Assembly (NCBI GenBank): GCA_944382835.1
Contig: CALWNP010000024.1
Location: 1-38,642, forward strand
From: an uncultured Gemmiger sp.
GTDB taxonomy: Bacteria; Bacillota; Clostridia; Oscillospirales; Ruminococcaceae
Reading direction: 5' to 3'
DNA length: 38,642 nt
Below the pieces are notes generated by a model. It searched no databases, was not told the origin of the DNA, and saw only the letters and a list, made by a program, of their open reading frames with translations. Position numbers and translations under genes: made by a program. Below, one piece after another: positions 1 to 8,950 of the stretch (position 1 is the stretch's first letter; every line of letters starts with the position of its first letter).

Positions 1-1159
<1,159 letters not shown>

Positions 1160-1163
1160 TTAA

Positions 1164-1181
1164 TTTGCACTATCGCGCAAA
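1164..1181. promoter_or_regulatory. Palindrome downstream of the nifJ promoter (candidate operator)
   Basis: An 18-bp imperfect palindrome with TTTGC at the left end and GCAAA at the right end. It lies about 20-40 bp downstream of the putative nifJ -10, where a bound repressor would block transcription. Its TTGCAC half-site recurs at 1250 and, inverted, at 1275. It does not match the Rex consensus TTGTGA-N8-TCACAA closely. The binding protein is unknown. Confidence 0.35.
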
Positions 1182-1201
1182 GGGTGCTTTTGCTCGGTTC
1201 T

Positions 1202-1231
1202 ATTTTACCAAAAAACGTGGTGTTTCGTAAA
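1202..1231 (-). promoter_or_regulatory. Putative sigma-A promoter of nifJ
   Basis: Read on the minus strand, TTTACG (1231-1226) and TAAAAT (1207-1202) are separated by 18 bp. The -10 lies about 150 bp upstream of the nifJ start, so the mRNA would have a long leader. No better -10/-35 pair was seen closer to the gene. Confidence 0.5.
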
Positions 1232-1249
1232 GCCTATTTGGTTAGAATG

Positions 1250-1280
1250 TTGCACATATTTTTGAGATTCTTGTGTGCAA
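1250..1280. promoter_or_regulatory. Inverted repeat TTGCACA-N17-TGTGCAA
   Basis: Perfect 7-bp arms at 1250-1256 and 1274-1280. The repeat starts about 20 bp upstream of the nifJ -35, in the divergent nifJ/nfnA control region. It shares the TTGCAC half-site with the palindrome at 1164-1181. The spacing suits a cooperative pair of sites or a stem-loop; which one applies is not decidable from sequence. Confidence 0.3.
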
Positions 1281-1494
1281 ATTGCCTATTTTGTCGGGCA
1301 TCCTCCCCCACCGCGGCGGGATGCAGGGTCAAAACCCGGATTGATGCTCCCCGGATCTGTACAAAATTCCAGAATCTGGCAGCAAAATTGCCCGCAAGGT
1401 CGCAAAATATACAAATCGACATTTTTTTCACAATATTTTTCTCTCCACGTTCCAGCGTCCTTTCCGCCGCCGGGTGCGAAGGGCAAAACAATCC

Positions 1495-1523
1495 TTTACA
1501 TCCCCGGGAAAATCCTATAAAAT
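1495..1523 (+). promoter_or_regulatory. Putative sigma-A promoter of nfnAB
   Basis: TTTACA (1495-1500), a 17-bp spacer and TAAAAT (1518-1523) form a near-consensus promoter about 70 bp upstream of the nfnA start. Confidence 0.6.
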
Positions 1524-1593
1524 AGGAACAACAAGGGCAGGAAGGCCAATGCCGGTCCACGCCTTGAGTTTACTGTAAAGCGAGGGCAAAACC

Positions 1594-2436
1594 GTGTTCA
1601 AAATCGTACAAAAACGGGAACTGAACCCCACGGTGACCGAAATGGTCATCGAGGCACCGCTGATCGCCAAAAAGGCGAAGGCCGGCCAGTTCATCATCGT
1701 CCGCGCCAAGGAGGATTCCGAGCGGATTCCCCTGACCATCGCGGGTTACGACCGGGAAGCGGGCACCGTGTCGATCATCTTCCAGATTGTGGGCGCCGGC
1801 ACCATGGAGCTCAACACCCTGCCGGAAGGCGGCTGTGTCCACGACTTTGTGGGCCCGCTGGGCAAGGCAACCGAGATTGAAGGGCTCAAGAACGTCTGCG
1901 TGGTGGGCGGCGGCGTGGGCTGTGCCATCGCCCTGCCCATTGCCCAGGCGCTGCACGCCCAGGGCAGCCGGGTCACCGGCATCATCGGCTTCCGGGACAA
2001 GAATCTGCTGATTTTGGAGGATGAGTTCCGGGCCTGCTGCGACGAGCTGATCGTCATGACCGACGACGGCTCCTACGGCCGCAAGGGTGTGGTCACCCTG
2101 CCGCTGGAGGAAAAGATCAAGGAAGGGGCGAATTTTGACGAGGTCATCACCATCGGACCCCTGATCATGATGAAGTTTGTGGTCAAGACCACCAAGCCCT
2201 ACAACGTCAAGACGGTTGTCTCGATGAACCCCATCATGGTGGATGGCACCGGCATGTGCGGCGGCTGCCGCCTGACGGTGGGCGGACAGACCAAGTTTGC
2301 CTGCGTGGACGGCCCCGACTTCGACGGCTTTGAGGTGGACTTTGACGAGGCCATGCACCGTGGAACGATGTACAAGGAATTTGAGGGTCACGCCCGCGAC
2401 GAGGCGTGCAACCTGTTCAAACAGGAGGTGCAGTGA
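1594..2436 (+). CDS. nfnA: NfnA-type ferredoxin-NADP+ reductase / sulfide dehydrogenase subunit alpha
   Basis: A 280-residue flavoprotein of the PyrK/ferredoxin-NADP reductase family. With NfnB it forms the cytoplasmic complex that couples NADH and reduced ferredoxin to NADP+ reduction by electron bifurcation. An FAD-binding barrel comes first, with the RIPLTI flavin motif at 44-49. The NAD-binding fold follows, with VGGGVG at 104-109. Cys222, Cys225 and Cys237 of the DHODB-type [2Fe-2S] domain are visible; a fourth ligand is not evident and may not be a cysteine, as known for Nfn. The start is GTG, with a modest GAGGG upstream. The gene ends 1 nt before nfnB begins, as expected for a two-subunit enzyme. 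The close homologue sulfide dehydrogenase SudB cannot be excluded by sequence alone. Confidence 0.88.
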   Translation: MFKIVQKRELNPTVTEMVIEAPLIAKKAKAGQFIIVRAKEDSERIPLTIAGYDREAGTVSIIFQIVGAGTMELNTLPEGGCVHDFVGPLGKATEIEGLKNVCVVGGGVGCAIALPIAQALHAQGSRVTGIIGFRDKNLLILEDEFRACCDELIVMTDDGSYGRKGVVTLPLEEKIKEGANFDEVITIGPLIMMKFVVKTTKPYNVKTVVSMNPIMVDGTGMCGGCRLTVGGQTKFACVDGPDFDGFEVDFDEAMHRGTMYKEFEGHARDEACNLFKQEVQ

Positions 2437-2437
2437 G

Positions 2438-3835
2438 ATGCCGAACATGGACCCGAAAAAGTGCCCCATGCCCAGCCAGGACCCCAACGTCCGCAACAAG
2501 AACTTCAAGGAGGTGGCCCTGGGCTACACCGCCGAGATGGCGGTGACCGAAGCCCAGCGCTGCCTGCAGTGCAAGAACCATCCCTGCCGCAGCGGCTGCC
2601 CGGTGGACATCGACATCCCCGGCTTCATCGCCCAGGTGGCCAAGGGAGAGTTTGAGGCTGCCTACCAGATCATCGCCCAGTCCAGCGCTCTGCCCGCCGT
2701 CTGCGGCCGGGTCTGCCCCCAGGAGAACCAGTGCGAGGGCAAGTGCATCCGGGGCATCAAGAACGAGCCGGTGGGCATCGGCCGCCTGGAGCGGTTCGTG
2801 GCCGACTGGCACCGGGAGAACGTCCACAGCGCCCCGGCCAAGCCCACTCCCAACGGCCACAAGGTGGCGGTGATCGGCGCCGGTCCCTCCGGCCTGACCG
2901 CGGCCGGCGACCTGGCCAAGATGGGCTACAAGGTCACCATCTACGAGGCCCTGCATGTGGCGGGCGGCGTGCTGATGTACGGCATCCCCGAGTTCCGTCT
3001 GCCCAAGGACATCGTCCAGAACGAGGTGGAAGGCCTGAAAGAGCTGGGCGTGGACATCGAGTGCAACATGGTCATCGGCAAGGTGCTGACCATCGACGAA
3101 CTGCTGGGCGAATACGGCTTTGAGGCCGTCTACATTGCTTCGGGCGCCGGCCTGCCCCGCTTCATGGGCATCCCCGGCGAGAGCCTGAAGGGGGTTTATT
3201 CCGCCAACGAGTACCTGACCCGGGTCAACCTGATGAAGGCCTACCTGCCCGGCAGCCACACCCCCATCCAGAAGAGCCACGCAGTGGCGGTGGTGGGCGG
3301 CGGCAACGTGGCCATGGACGCCGCCCGCTGCGCCAAGCGGCTGGGCGCCGAGACCGTCTACATCGTCTATCGCCGCGGCATGGCCGAGCTGCCCGCCCGC
3401 AAGGAGGAAGTGGAGCACGCCGAGGAGGAGGGCATCATCTTCAAGACCCTGACCAATCCGGTGGAAGTGCTGGGCGATGAGCAGGGCTGCGTCAAGGGCA
3501 TGACCTGCGTGGAGATGGAGCTGGGCGAACCCGACGCCTCCGGCCGCCGCCGTCCCATCGTCAAGGAGGGCAGCGAGTTTGAGCTGGATGTGGACACCAT
3601 GATCATGGCGCTGGGCACCAGCCCCAACCCGCTGATCCGCTCCACCACCCCCGGCCTGGACGCCGACAAGCACGGCTGCATCATCACCAACGGCCCCGAC
3701 GGGCTGACCAGCCGTCCCTTCGTCTACGCCGGCGGTGACGCCGTCACCGGTGCGGCCACCGTCATCCTGGCCATGGGCGCCGGCAAGGAGGCCGCCAAGG
3801 CCATCGACGCCGCCATCAAGGCCAAGAACGCCTGA
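2438..3835 (+). CDS. nfnB: NfnB-type NADPH-dependent glutamate-synthase-like oxidoreductase (GltD family)
   Basis: A 465-residue partner of NfnA, homologous to the small subunit of glutamate synthase. The N-terminal iron-sulfur domain has cysteines at 42, 45, 50 and 54 and at 89, 93, 99 and 103, enough for two [4Fe-4S] clusters. An FAD dinucleotide fold follows (IGAGPSG, 146-152), then a second GGGNVAMD fold for NADPH. The C-terminal AGGD segment closes the FAD site. The chosen ATG at 2438 has AGGAGG at 2423-2428 and sits 1 nt after the nfnA stop; the frame stays open further upstream, but that is inside nfnA. No glutamate synthase large subunit is nearby, which argues for Nfn or sulfide dehydrogenase function rather than GltD. 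Confidence 0.88.
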   Translation: MPNMDPKKCPMPSQDPNVRNKNFKEVALGYTAEMAVTEAQRCLQCKNHPCRSGCPVDIDIPGFIAQVAKGEFEAAYQIIAQSSALPAVCGRVCPQENQCEGKCIRGIKNEPVGIGRLERFVADWHRENVHSAPAKPTPNGHKVAVIGAGPSGLTAAGDLAKMGYKVTIYEALHVAGGVLMYGIPEFRLPKDIVQNEVEGLKELGVDIECNMVIGKVLTIDELLGEYGFEAVYIASGAGLPRFMGIPGESLKGVYSANEYLTRVNLMKAYLPGSHTPIQKSHAVAVVGGGNVAMDAARCAKRLGAETVYIVYRRGMAELPARKEEVEHAEEEGIIFKTLTNPVEVLGDEQGCVKGMTCVEMELGEPDASGRRRPIVKEGSEFELDVDTMIMALGTSPNPLIRSTTPGLDADKHGCIITNGPDGLTSRPFVYAGGDAVTGAATVILAMGAGKEAAKAIDAAIKAKNA

Positions 3836-3852
3836 AGAACCTGATCTTTTGC

Positions 3853-3886
3853 GGGAGCCGTCCCTCCGGGGGCGGCTCCCTTTTTT
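3853..3886 (+). terminator. Rho-independent terminator of nfnAB
   Basis: Stem GGGAGCCG (3853-3860) with CGGCTCCC (3873-3880), then six T (3881-3886), 17 bp after the nfnB stop. Confidence 0.85.
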
Positions 3887-3888
3887 GC

Positions 3889-3926
3889 ACAAAAAAACAG
3901 AGGGGCAGCTGCCTCTCTGTTTTTGT
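3889..3926. terminator. Bidirectional terminator between convergent nfnB and exporter operons
   Basis: A near-perfect palindrome, 3897-3920, centred on AGCT with one G-T pair. It is flanked by a run of A on the left and TTTTTGTTTT on the right, so it yields a stem plus U-tract on either strand. It lies immediately after the minus-strand permease stop at 3928. Confidence 0.85.
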
Positions 3927-3927
3927 T

Positions 3928-5241
3928 TTATTCGTAGCGCAGGGCCTCGATGGGGTCCATCTTGGCCGCCCGGTTGGCGGGATAGTAGCCGAAGAAGACG
4001 CCGATGGCCATGCTGAAGCCCACCGCGATGAGGATGGCTCCGATCTGGGGTTTGGCGGCATAGCCGATGAGCCCGCTGAGCAGCGAACCCAGAGCCAGGC
4101 CCGCAATCACCCCGATGATGCCGCCGATGAGGCAGAGGACCATGGATTCGGTGATGAACTGCAGCCGGATGGCCGAGCTGGGGGCGCCCAGCGCCTTGCG
4201 GGTGCCGATTTCCCGGGTGCGCTCGGTGACCGAGACGGTCATGATGTTCATGACCCCGATGCCGCCCACCAGCAGCGAGATGGCTGCGATGGCCGAGATG
4301 CCCAGGCTGATGGTGCTGAGCATCTTGGTCAGGGAATCCACCAGGCTGGAGATGCTGCTGGCCTTGACGGTCCAGGTGTCGTTGCGGGTGTAGTAGCTGG
4401 CGAAGTAGTTACCGGTGGTGTCCACAAAGCTGTTGACGTTCACCCCGTTGGCCGCCACCGCCGTGATGCTCTGGTAGCCCTCCGAGGCCCCGGTGATCCG
4501 GCGGGCCACATCCAGCGGGATGTAGAGGGTGGTGACGATGGTGTCGTCACTGCTCTGGCCCATGAGGCTGGAGTAGGCGTTCTCCACATACTTGTAGACC
4601 CCCACGATGTAGAAGTCCTGGGGCATCCCCTCGATGGTCAGGGTGACCCGCTTGCCGATGGCGTCGGTGACCGGACCGCCCACTGCCTGCTCCACAAATT
4701 TCTGGGAGACCACGCAGAGCTTGCGGCCGGCGTCGGTGTCGTCGTTGAGCCAGCGGCCGGCCAGCAGCGGGGCGTCGTCCCCGGTGGCGGCCAGGGCGTC
4801 GTGGTTGATGCCCTGGACGGTGGCCGAGATGGTGGTGTCGGGGTCCCCCACCTTGTCGATGGTGCCGGTGCCGGCGTCCACCGTCAGCGAGATGTGGTCC
4901 ACCTGGCCGGGGAAGGCCGCCAGGTATTCCTCAATCATCTGGTCGGTGATCAGGTCCTCCTCCGCGGGGGTGCTGTCCATGAACCAGCGCAGCATCACCC
5001 CGTCGCTGGAGGTGCCGTCGTTGCTCTTTTTCTGGGTCAGCGAGACGGTGATGTTGTTGATGCCCATACCGGACATGCTCTCGGTGACGGTGCCCGACAT
5101 GCTGCCGCCCACCGTCTCGATGGCGATGACCGCCGCAATGCCGATGATGATGCCCAGCATGGTCAGCAGGCTGCGCATCTTGTTGCTGCGCAAACTGGTC
5201 AGGGCCATGCCGATGTTTTCCACAATGTTAGAGAGCCCCAC
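3928..5241 (-). CDS. MacB/YknZ-like ABC exporter permease (FtsX family)
   Basis: Permease of the exporter encoded with the next two upstream genes. The N-terminal transmembrane helix follows the family signature RSLLTMLGIIIG. A large extracytoplasmic MacB-type domain of about 250 residues comes next, then three C-terminal helices of the FtsX domain with the hallmark GGIGVMNIMTVSVTERTREI segment. The start is uncertain: the frame is open to a TTG at 5271, but GTG codons at 5247 and 5241 lie just after an AAAGGGGG ribosome-site-like run and overlap the ATPase stop, so 5241 is used here (437 aa). In Firmicutes such systems (B. subtilis YknXYZ) export or protect against peptides and do not need a TolC channel. 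The substrate is unknown. Confidence 0.85.
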   Translation of the reverse strand: MGLSNIVENIGMALTSLRSNKMRSLLTMLGIIIGIAAVIAIETVGGSMSGTVTESMSGMGINNITVSLTQKKSNDGTSSDGVMLRWFMDSTPAEEDLITDQMIEEYLAAFPGQVDHISLTVDAGTGTIDKVGDPDTTISATVQGINHDALAATGDDAPLLAGRWLNDDTDAGRKLCVVSQKFVEQAVGGPVTDAIGKRVTLTIEGMPQDFYIVGVYKYVENAYSSLMGQSSDDTIVTTLYIPLDVARRITGASEGYQSITAVAANGVNVNSFVDTTGNYFASYYTRNDTWTVKASSISSLVDSLTKMLSTISLGISAIAAISLLVGGIGVMNIMTVSVTERTREIGTRKALGAPSSAIRLQFITESMVLCLIGGIIGVIAGLALGSLLSGLIGYAAKPQIGAILIAVGFSMAIGVFFGYYPANRAAKMDPIEALRYE

Positions 5242-6001
5242 GGACACCGCCCCCTTTCCGTTCTCCCACAATCCGGCCGTCCCGCAGGGTCAGCACCCGC
5301 TCGCACTCCTCGGCCAGGGCGGGGTTGTGGGTGATGAGCACAATGGTCTTGTGGTATTTTTCGTGCATTTCGTGGAAGAGGTCCATGACCACCCGGCTGG
5401 TCTGGCTGTCCAGGGCGCCGGTGGGCTCGTCGGCCAGGATCAGGGCCGGTTCGTTGACCATGGCCCGGGCGATGGCCACCCGCTGTTTCTGCCCGCCCGA
5501 GAGCTCGTTGGGCTGGTGGCGCATCCGCTCCCCCATCCCCACCCGGGTCAGCCATTCCTTGGCGCGGCGCACCCGCTCCCCCGCCGGGACCCCGGCGTAG
5601 AGCATGGGCAGCTCCACATTTTTCAGCGCCGACTGCCGGCCGATGAGGTTGTAGGTCTGAAAGACAAAGCCGATCTTGCGGTTGCGGATGGCGGCCAGCT
5701 CGTTGTCCTTGGCCTGATGAATGTCCACCCCGTCCAGGGTGTAGGTGCCGGAAGTGGGTTTGTCCAGCACCCCGATGATGTTCATGAGGGTGGATTTGCC
5801 CGAGCCGGACTCTCCCACGATGGCCACGAACTCCCCCTCATAGACGGTGAGGTCCACCCCATGGAGGATTTCCAGCTCGTTGGGCTGGCCGATGTAAAAG
5901 CTTTTTCGGATGCCCTGCATCCGGATCAGGCAGCGCCGGCGGGGGACGCTGCCGGTGACGGCGCGGGCGATCTGAGCGGCCAATGCCGCCTTGTTCGCCA
6001 T
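5228..6001 (-). CDS. ABC exporter ATP-binding protein (MacB N-domain/YknY/LolD type)
   Basis: The 257-residue ATPase of the same exporter. It has Walker A GESGSGKST (63-71), Q-loop Gln115, signature LSGGQ (167-171), Walker B ILADE (188-192) and H-loop His225. The ATG at 6001 is 1 nt past the stop of the membrane fusion gene (TGAGATG) and has GGAGGA 9 nt upstream, so it is preferred to the longer frame that starts inside the upstream gene. About 28 residues precede the usual first strand of the domain, a slightly long N-terminus; an internal ATG at residue 28 would give the canonical length. The tail overlaps the permease start. Confidence 0.9.
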   Translation of the reverse strand: MANKAALAAQIARAVTGSVPRRRCLIRMQGIRKSFYIGQPNELEILHGVDLTVYEGEFVAIVGESGSGKSTLMNIIGVLDKPTSGTYTLDGVDIHQAKDNELAAIRNRKIGFVFQTYNLIGRQSALKNVELPMLYAGVPAGERVRRAKEWLTRVGMGERMRHQPNELSGGQKQRVAIARAMVNEPALILADEPTGALDSQTSRVVMDLFHEMHEKYHKTIVLITHNPALAEECERVLTLRDGRIVGERKGGGVRGAL

Positions 6002-6002
6002 C

Positions 6003-7985
6003 TCACTGTCCTCCGGGGGCATCGGCCGGGGCACCGCCGCCACCGCCGGGGCCGCCGGGCGCGCCGCCCTCATCGGGCACTTCCATCTCCACCGAGACCT
6101 CGCCGGTGAGCAGGTCCCCCAGGTTTTCGGTGTTGTCGCTGGATTCCAGCCCCTGGCTCAGGTCGGCGGAGGAGCGGATCACATCCCCCTCGGCCAGGTC
6201 GTCGCCGGAGATGGCGATGGAGTAATCGTTGGATTCCCCGGTGGTCACCGGCACCTCCTCAAAGGTCATGTCCACCCCGCTGCCGCCGGTCTGGCGCAGC
6301 ACATAGCGGCTGCCGTCCTCGGCGGTGCCCACCGCGTCGATGGGGACGGTGAAGACGTTGTCGGTCTGCTGGATGATGATTTCCACCTTGGCCTGAACTC
6401 CGATGAGCAGGTCGCTGTCGGCGCTGCTGATCTTGACCTTGGCGCCGAAGGTGCCCTGGTCGTTGGCCACCGGGTCAATCTGGGTCAGGGTGCCGGCGAT
6501 CTCGGCGCTGCCGGTGGCATCGCTGGTCACCACGCAGGAGAGCCCGGTCTTGAGGTTGGGCACATCGTCGGCGGAGATGGTCACCTTGACCACCAGGGCG
6601 TCGGTGTCCTGGATGGTGGCCACAGCGCCGCTGCAGACCGAGCCCACCGTGGCGTTGAGGGCGGTGACGGTGCCCGACATGGTGGCGGTGAGGGTGCAGT
6701 CGGCCAGGGTTTCCTGCAGGGTGGTCAGGGTGTCGGGGGTGCGCTGGGCCTGCTCCAGCTTGGTCTTGGCGTCCTCCAAGGTCTGCTGCTTCTGCTTGAG
6801 GGTGGAGTAGTTCTTTTCGCTGTCATAGGCGCTCTGGGCGCTGGTCAGCTGCTGGTTGGCGGTGTCCAGCGTCTTCTGGGCGGTATCCAGGGCGGTCTGG
6901 GCCTGGCTCAGTGTCTGTTCGGCGGCGTTGTAGGCCTGCTCGATGGCCTGGAAGCCGTACAGCCCCAGCGAGACCACCGAACAGCTTCTCTGGGCCTCCG
7001 AGAGGGCCTGCTGGGCCTGGGCGGTGGCCGCTTTGGCCTGGTCATAGGCCGCCTGCTTGGCGGTCTGGTCGGCGGTGGCGGCGTCCAGCTCGGTCTGGGC
7101 GGCGTCCCGGGCGGCGATGTTGGCCGCGCTGGGGTCGGCGTCCACCGCATACTGGGCGGTGTTGCGGTTGTTGCTCTTTTCCACCACCAGCAGATTGGCG
7201 GTGTTCAGGGCGTCCAGGGCGGCGTTCTCGTTGGCCGCCGCGGTGTTGTAAGCCATGGTGTAGCTGCTGATGTCGGACTGGATCCGGTCATACTCCGCCT
7301 TGAGGGTATCCCGGCTGCTCTGGGCGCTGTCCTTGCTGCTCTTGGCGCTGTCCAGCGCCTTCTGGGCGTCCGACACCGTCTTGTTGGCATCGTCCACCTT
7401 GGCCTGCAGGTCAATCAGGTTGTTGTCGTGCTGGACCACCGAGGTGTTGTAGTCGTCCAAGGCCCGATCGTAGCTGGTCTGGGCGGCCTGCAGGGTGTCG
7501 TTGTAGCTCTGCTGGGCCTGCTGGATCTGGCGCTCCAGGTCGGCGGTGTCCAGGGTGGCAATCACATCCCCCTCGTTCACATGGTCCCCCACTTGGACGT
7601 TGACGGTGGCCACCTTGTAGGTCTTGGCGGCGTCGGCCACCGTGACGCTGGCCTCCTCGCCGGAATTGACGGTGCCGTTGACGGTGACGCTGTTGTCCAG
7701 CGAGGTGCGCTTGAGAACGGTGGTGCGGACAAACTGGTAGCCGGACATCGCCTTGACCGCATCGGCGGCCCTGTGCAGCTTCCAGGCCACCAGCCCGGCC
7801 GCCGCCAGAATCAGCACCAGCACCACGGTGAGCACCTTGTGCCGGGCGAACCAAATCGGGCGCTTGGGCGCCGGTGCGGCGGGCGCCTCCTCCAAGGCGG
7901 GTTCCTGGATGGGGGAAAGGTCGGCGCTGTCGGGGGCCGGCGTCTCCTCCCGGAGGTCAAATTCTTTGTTCTGATCTTCTTGCAT
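6003..7985 (-). CDS. HlyD/YknX-like membrane fusion protein with a very long coiled coil
   Basis: A 660-residue periplasmic-adaptor-type subunit, first gene of the exporter operon. A 50-residue acidic/proline-rich cytoplasmic leader precedes one transmembrane helix (about 51-68). Paired lipoyl-like half domains flank a roughly 300-residue Ala/Gln/Lys/Asp-rich alpha-helical hairpin. A beta-barrel and a C-terminal domain follow, then a Gly/Pro-rich tail. Typical YknX or MacA proteins have about 370-400 residues, so the hairpin is greatly extended. The ATG at 7985 has AGGA 8 nt upstream; the open frame continues to a TTG at 8024 that lacks a ribosome site. The long coiled coil may span the thick cell wall; that is inference. 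Confidence 0.85.
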   Translation of the reverse strand: MQEDQNKEFDLREETPAPDSADLSPIQEPALEEAPAAPAPKRPIWFARHKVLTVVLVLILAAAGLVAWKLHRAADAVKAMSGYQFVRTTVLKRTSLDNSVTVNGTVNSGEEASVTVADAAKTYKVATVNVQVGDHVNEGDVIATLDTADLERQIQQAQQSYNDTLQAAQTSYDRALDDYNTSVVQHDNNLIDLQAKVDDANKTVSDAQKALDSAKSSKDSAQSSRDTLKAEYDRIQSDISSYTMAYNTAAANENAALDALNTANLLVVEKSNNRNTAQYAVDADPSAANIAARDAAQTELDAATADQTAKQAAYDQAKAATAQAQQALSEAQRSCSVVSLGLYGFQAIEQAYNAAEQTLSQAQTALDTAQKTLDTANQQLTSAQSAYDSEKNYSTLKQKQQTLEDAKTKLEQAQRTPDTLTTLQETLADCTLTATMSGTVTALNATVGSVCSGAVATIQDTDALVVKVTISADDVPNLKTGLSCVVTSDATGSAEIAGTLTQIDPVANDQGTFGAKVKISSADSDLLIGVQAKVEIIIQQTDNVFTVPIDAVGTAEDGSRYVLRQTGGSGVDMTFEEVPVTTGESNDYSIAISGDDLAEGDVIRSSADLSQGLESSDNTENLGDLLTGEVSVEMEVPDEGGAPGGPGGGGGAPADAPGGQ

Positions 7986-8174
7986 CTGGTATTTCCTGCC
8001 TCTCCTGTTATGATCTGGAATCAACGGGGTTGAGGGATTCTCTGCCCTAGCCTACCGCGAAAGTGTGATAAATCTGTGGCAGATGTGTTAAGAGCCGGGG
8101 AAAGCCTCTGCCCCGCGGTGGAAAGTTTCCCGTTTATTCCAACGAATCAGGGAGGCAATTTTTGGCAAAGGCGC
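7986..8174. other. Intergenic stretch upstream of the exporter operon
   Basis: Under 200 bp with no gene. It must hold the exporter promoter, but no convincing -35/-10 pair was found; the AT-richer part around 8065-8095 is the likeliest place. No inverted repeat long enough to call an operator was seen. Confidence 0.4.
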
Positions 8175-8208
8175 AAAAAAAATCGGGCATGCCGCATCGG
8201 CATCCCCG
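8175..8208 (-). terminator. Terminator of the ECF S-component gene
   Basis: On the minus strand, an 11-bp stem with one mismatch (8208-8198 with 8194-8184) and a 3-nt loop is followed by eight T. It begins right after the stop at 8216, separating this gene from the exporter. Confidence 0.8.
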
Positions 8209-8215
8209 AAAAATC

Positions 8216-8833
8216 TCATTTTTTCTTGCCCAGGAACTTGAGCAGCGGCACCGTGACCGCCGCCGAAACCGCACAGCAGACCACTGCCTCGATGACCCCC
8301 TGCACGCCCACCAGGGCGACGACGAAGGTCAGCGGATTGCCGACCCCCAGGGTGGTGACCAGCCCCTGCACATAGTCGCTGTCATAGTAGAAGAACACCA
8401 GCAGCCCCATAAAGAAGAAGGTGTTGAGCACCGGGGCCGCCAGCCCGCCCAGGGCGCAGCAGAGCTTGGTGCGGCCGGGAAGCAGCTTGCAGACCGCCCG
8501 GTAGATCAGGGCGCAGAGCAGGCCGCAGAGCAACCGGGCGACCACGGTGACCACAAAGCACCAGACCGGGTTGAGGGTGAACAGCGCAGTGCCCATGGCA
8601 CTTTTGCCCTCCATGGCGCTCATGAAGCTAGTCAAGCCGAAGGCCGTGCCCAGGATGGCGCCGCCGACAGGTCCCAGCAGCATCCCGCCGATGGCCACCG
8701 GAATGGTCAACAGGCTGAGGGAGAGCGGGCCGATGGGCAGATAGCCCAGCGGGGTGTAGGCCATGATCAGAACCAGCGCCAGCAACAGCGCCAGTTGGGT
8801 CAGGCGGCGGGTGTCCGTCTTGATTGGTTTCAT
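8216..8833 (-). CDS. ECF transporter S component (substrate-binding membrane subunit)
   Basis: A 205-residue, very hydrophobic protein with about six transmembrane segments and the LGYLPIGPLSLSLLTIPV and GPVGGAILGTAFGL segments typical of the energy-coupling-factor S-component family (PF12822-like, resembling PanT/FolT types). It would bind a vitamin or similar small molecule and dock on a shared EcfAAT module encoded elsewhere. Start ATG 8833 is chosen over the TTG at 8839 because AGGAGG lies 10 nt before the ATG and only 4 nt before the TTG. A good promoter lies directly upstream. No riboswitch-like leader is visible in the short leader, so the substrate cannot be inferred from regulation. 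Confidence 0.8.
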   Translation of the reverse strand: MKPIKTDTRRLTQLALLLALVLIMAYTPLGYLPIGPLSLSLLTIPVAIGGMLLGPVGGAILGTAFGLTSFMSAMEGKSAMGTALFTLNPVWCFVVTVVARLLCGLLCALIYRAVCKLLPGRTKLCCALGGLAAPVLNTFFFMGLLVFFYYDSDYVQGLVTTLGVGNPLTFVVALVGVQGVIEAVVCCAVSAAVTVPLLKFLGKKK

Positions 8834-8910
8834 ATTCAATTTTCCTCCTGCTGCCGTCTTCTCTTCAAAGTACAGCGCATATTTTCGGCCCGGTTTCCCG
8901 GACCGCTCTC

Positions 8911-8939
8911 AGTATACGCCCCGGCGCAGCAAAATGCAA
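8911..8939 (-). promoter_or_regulatory. Sigma-A promoter of the ECF S-component gene
   Basis: Minus strand: TTGCAT (8939-8934), 17 bp, TATACT (8916-8911). It sits 11 bp beyond the argF stop, with no terminator between, so argF read-through into this gene is also possible. Confidence 0.75.
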
Positions 8940-8950
8940 GGTGTGAACGC

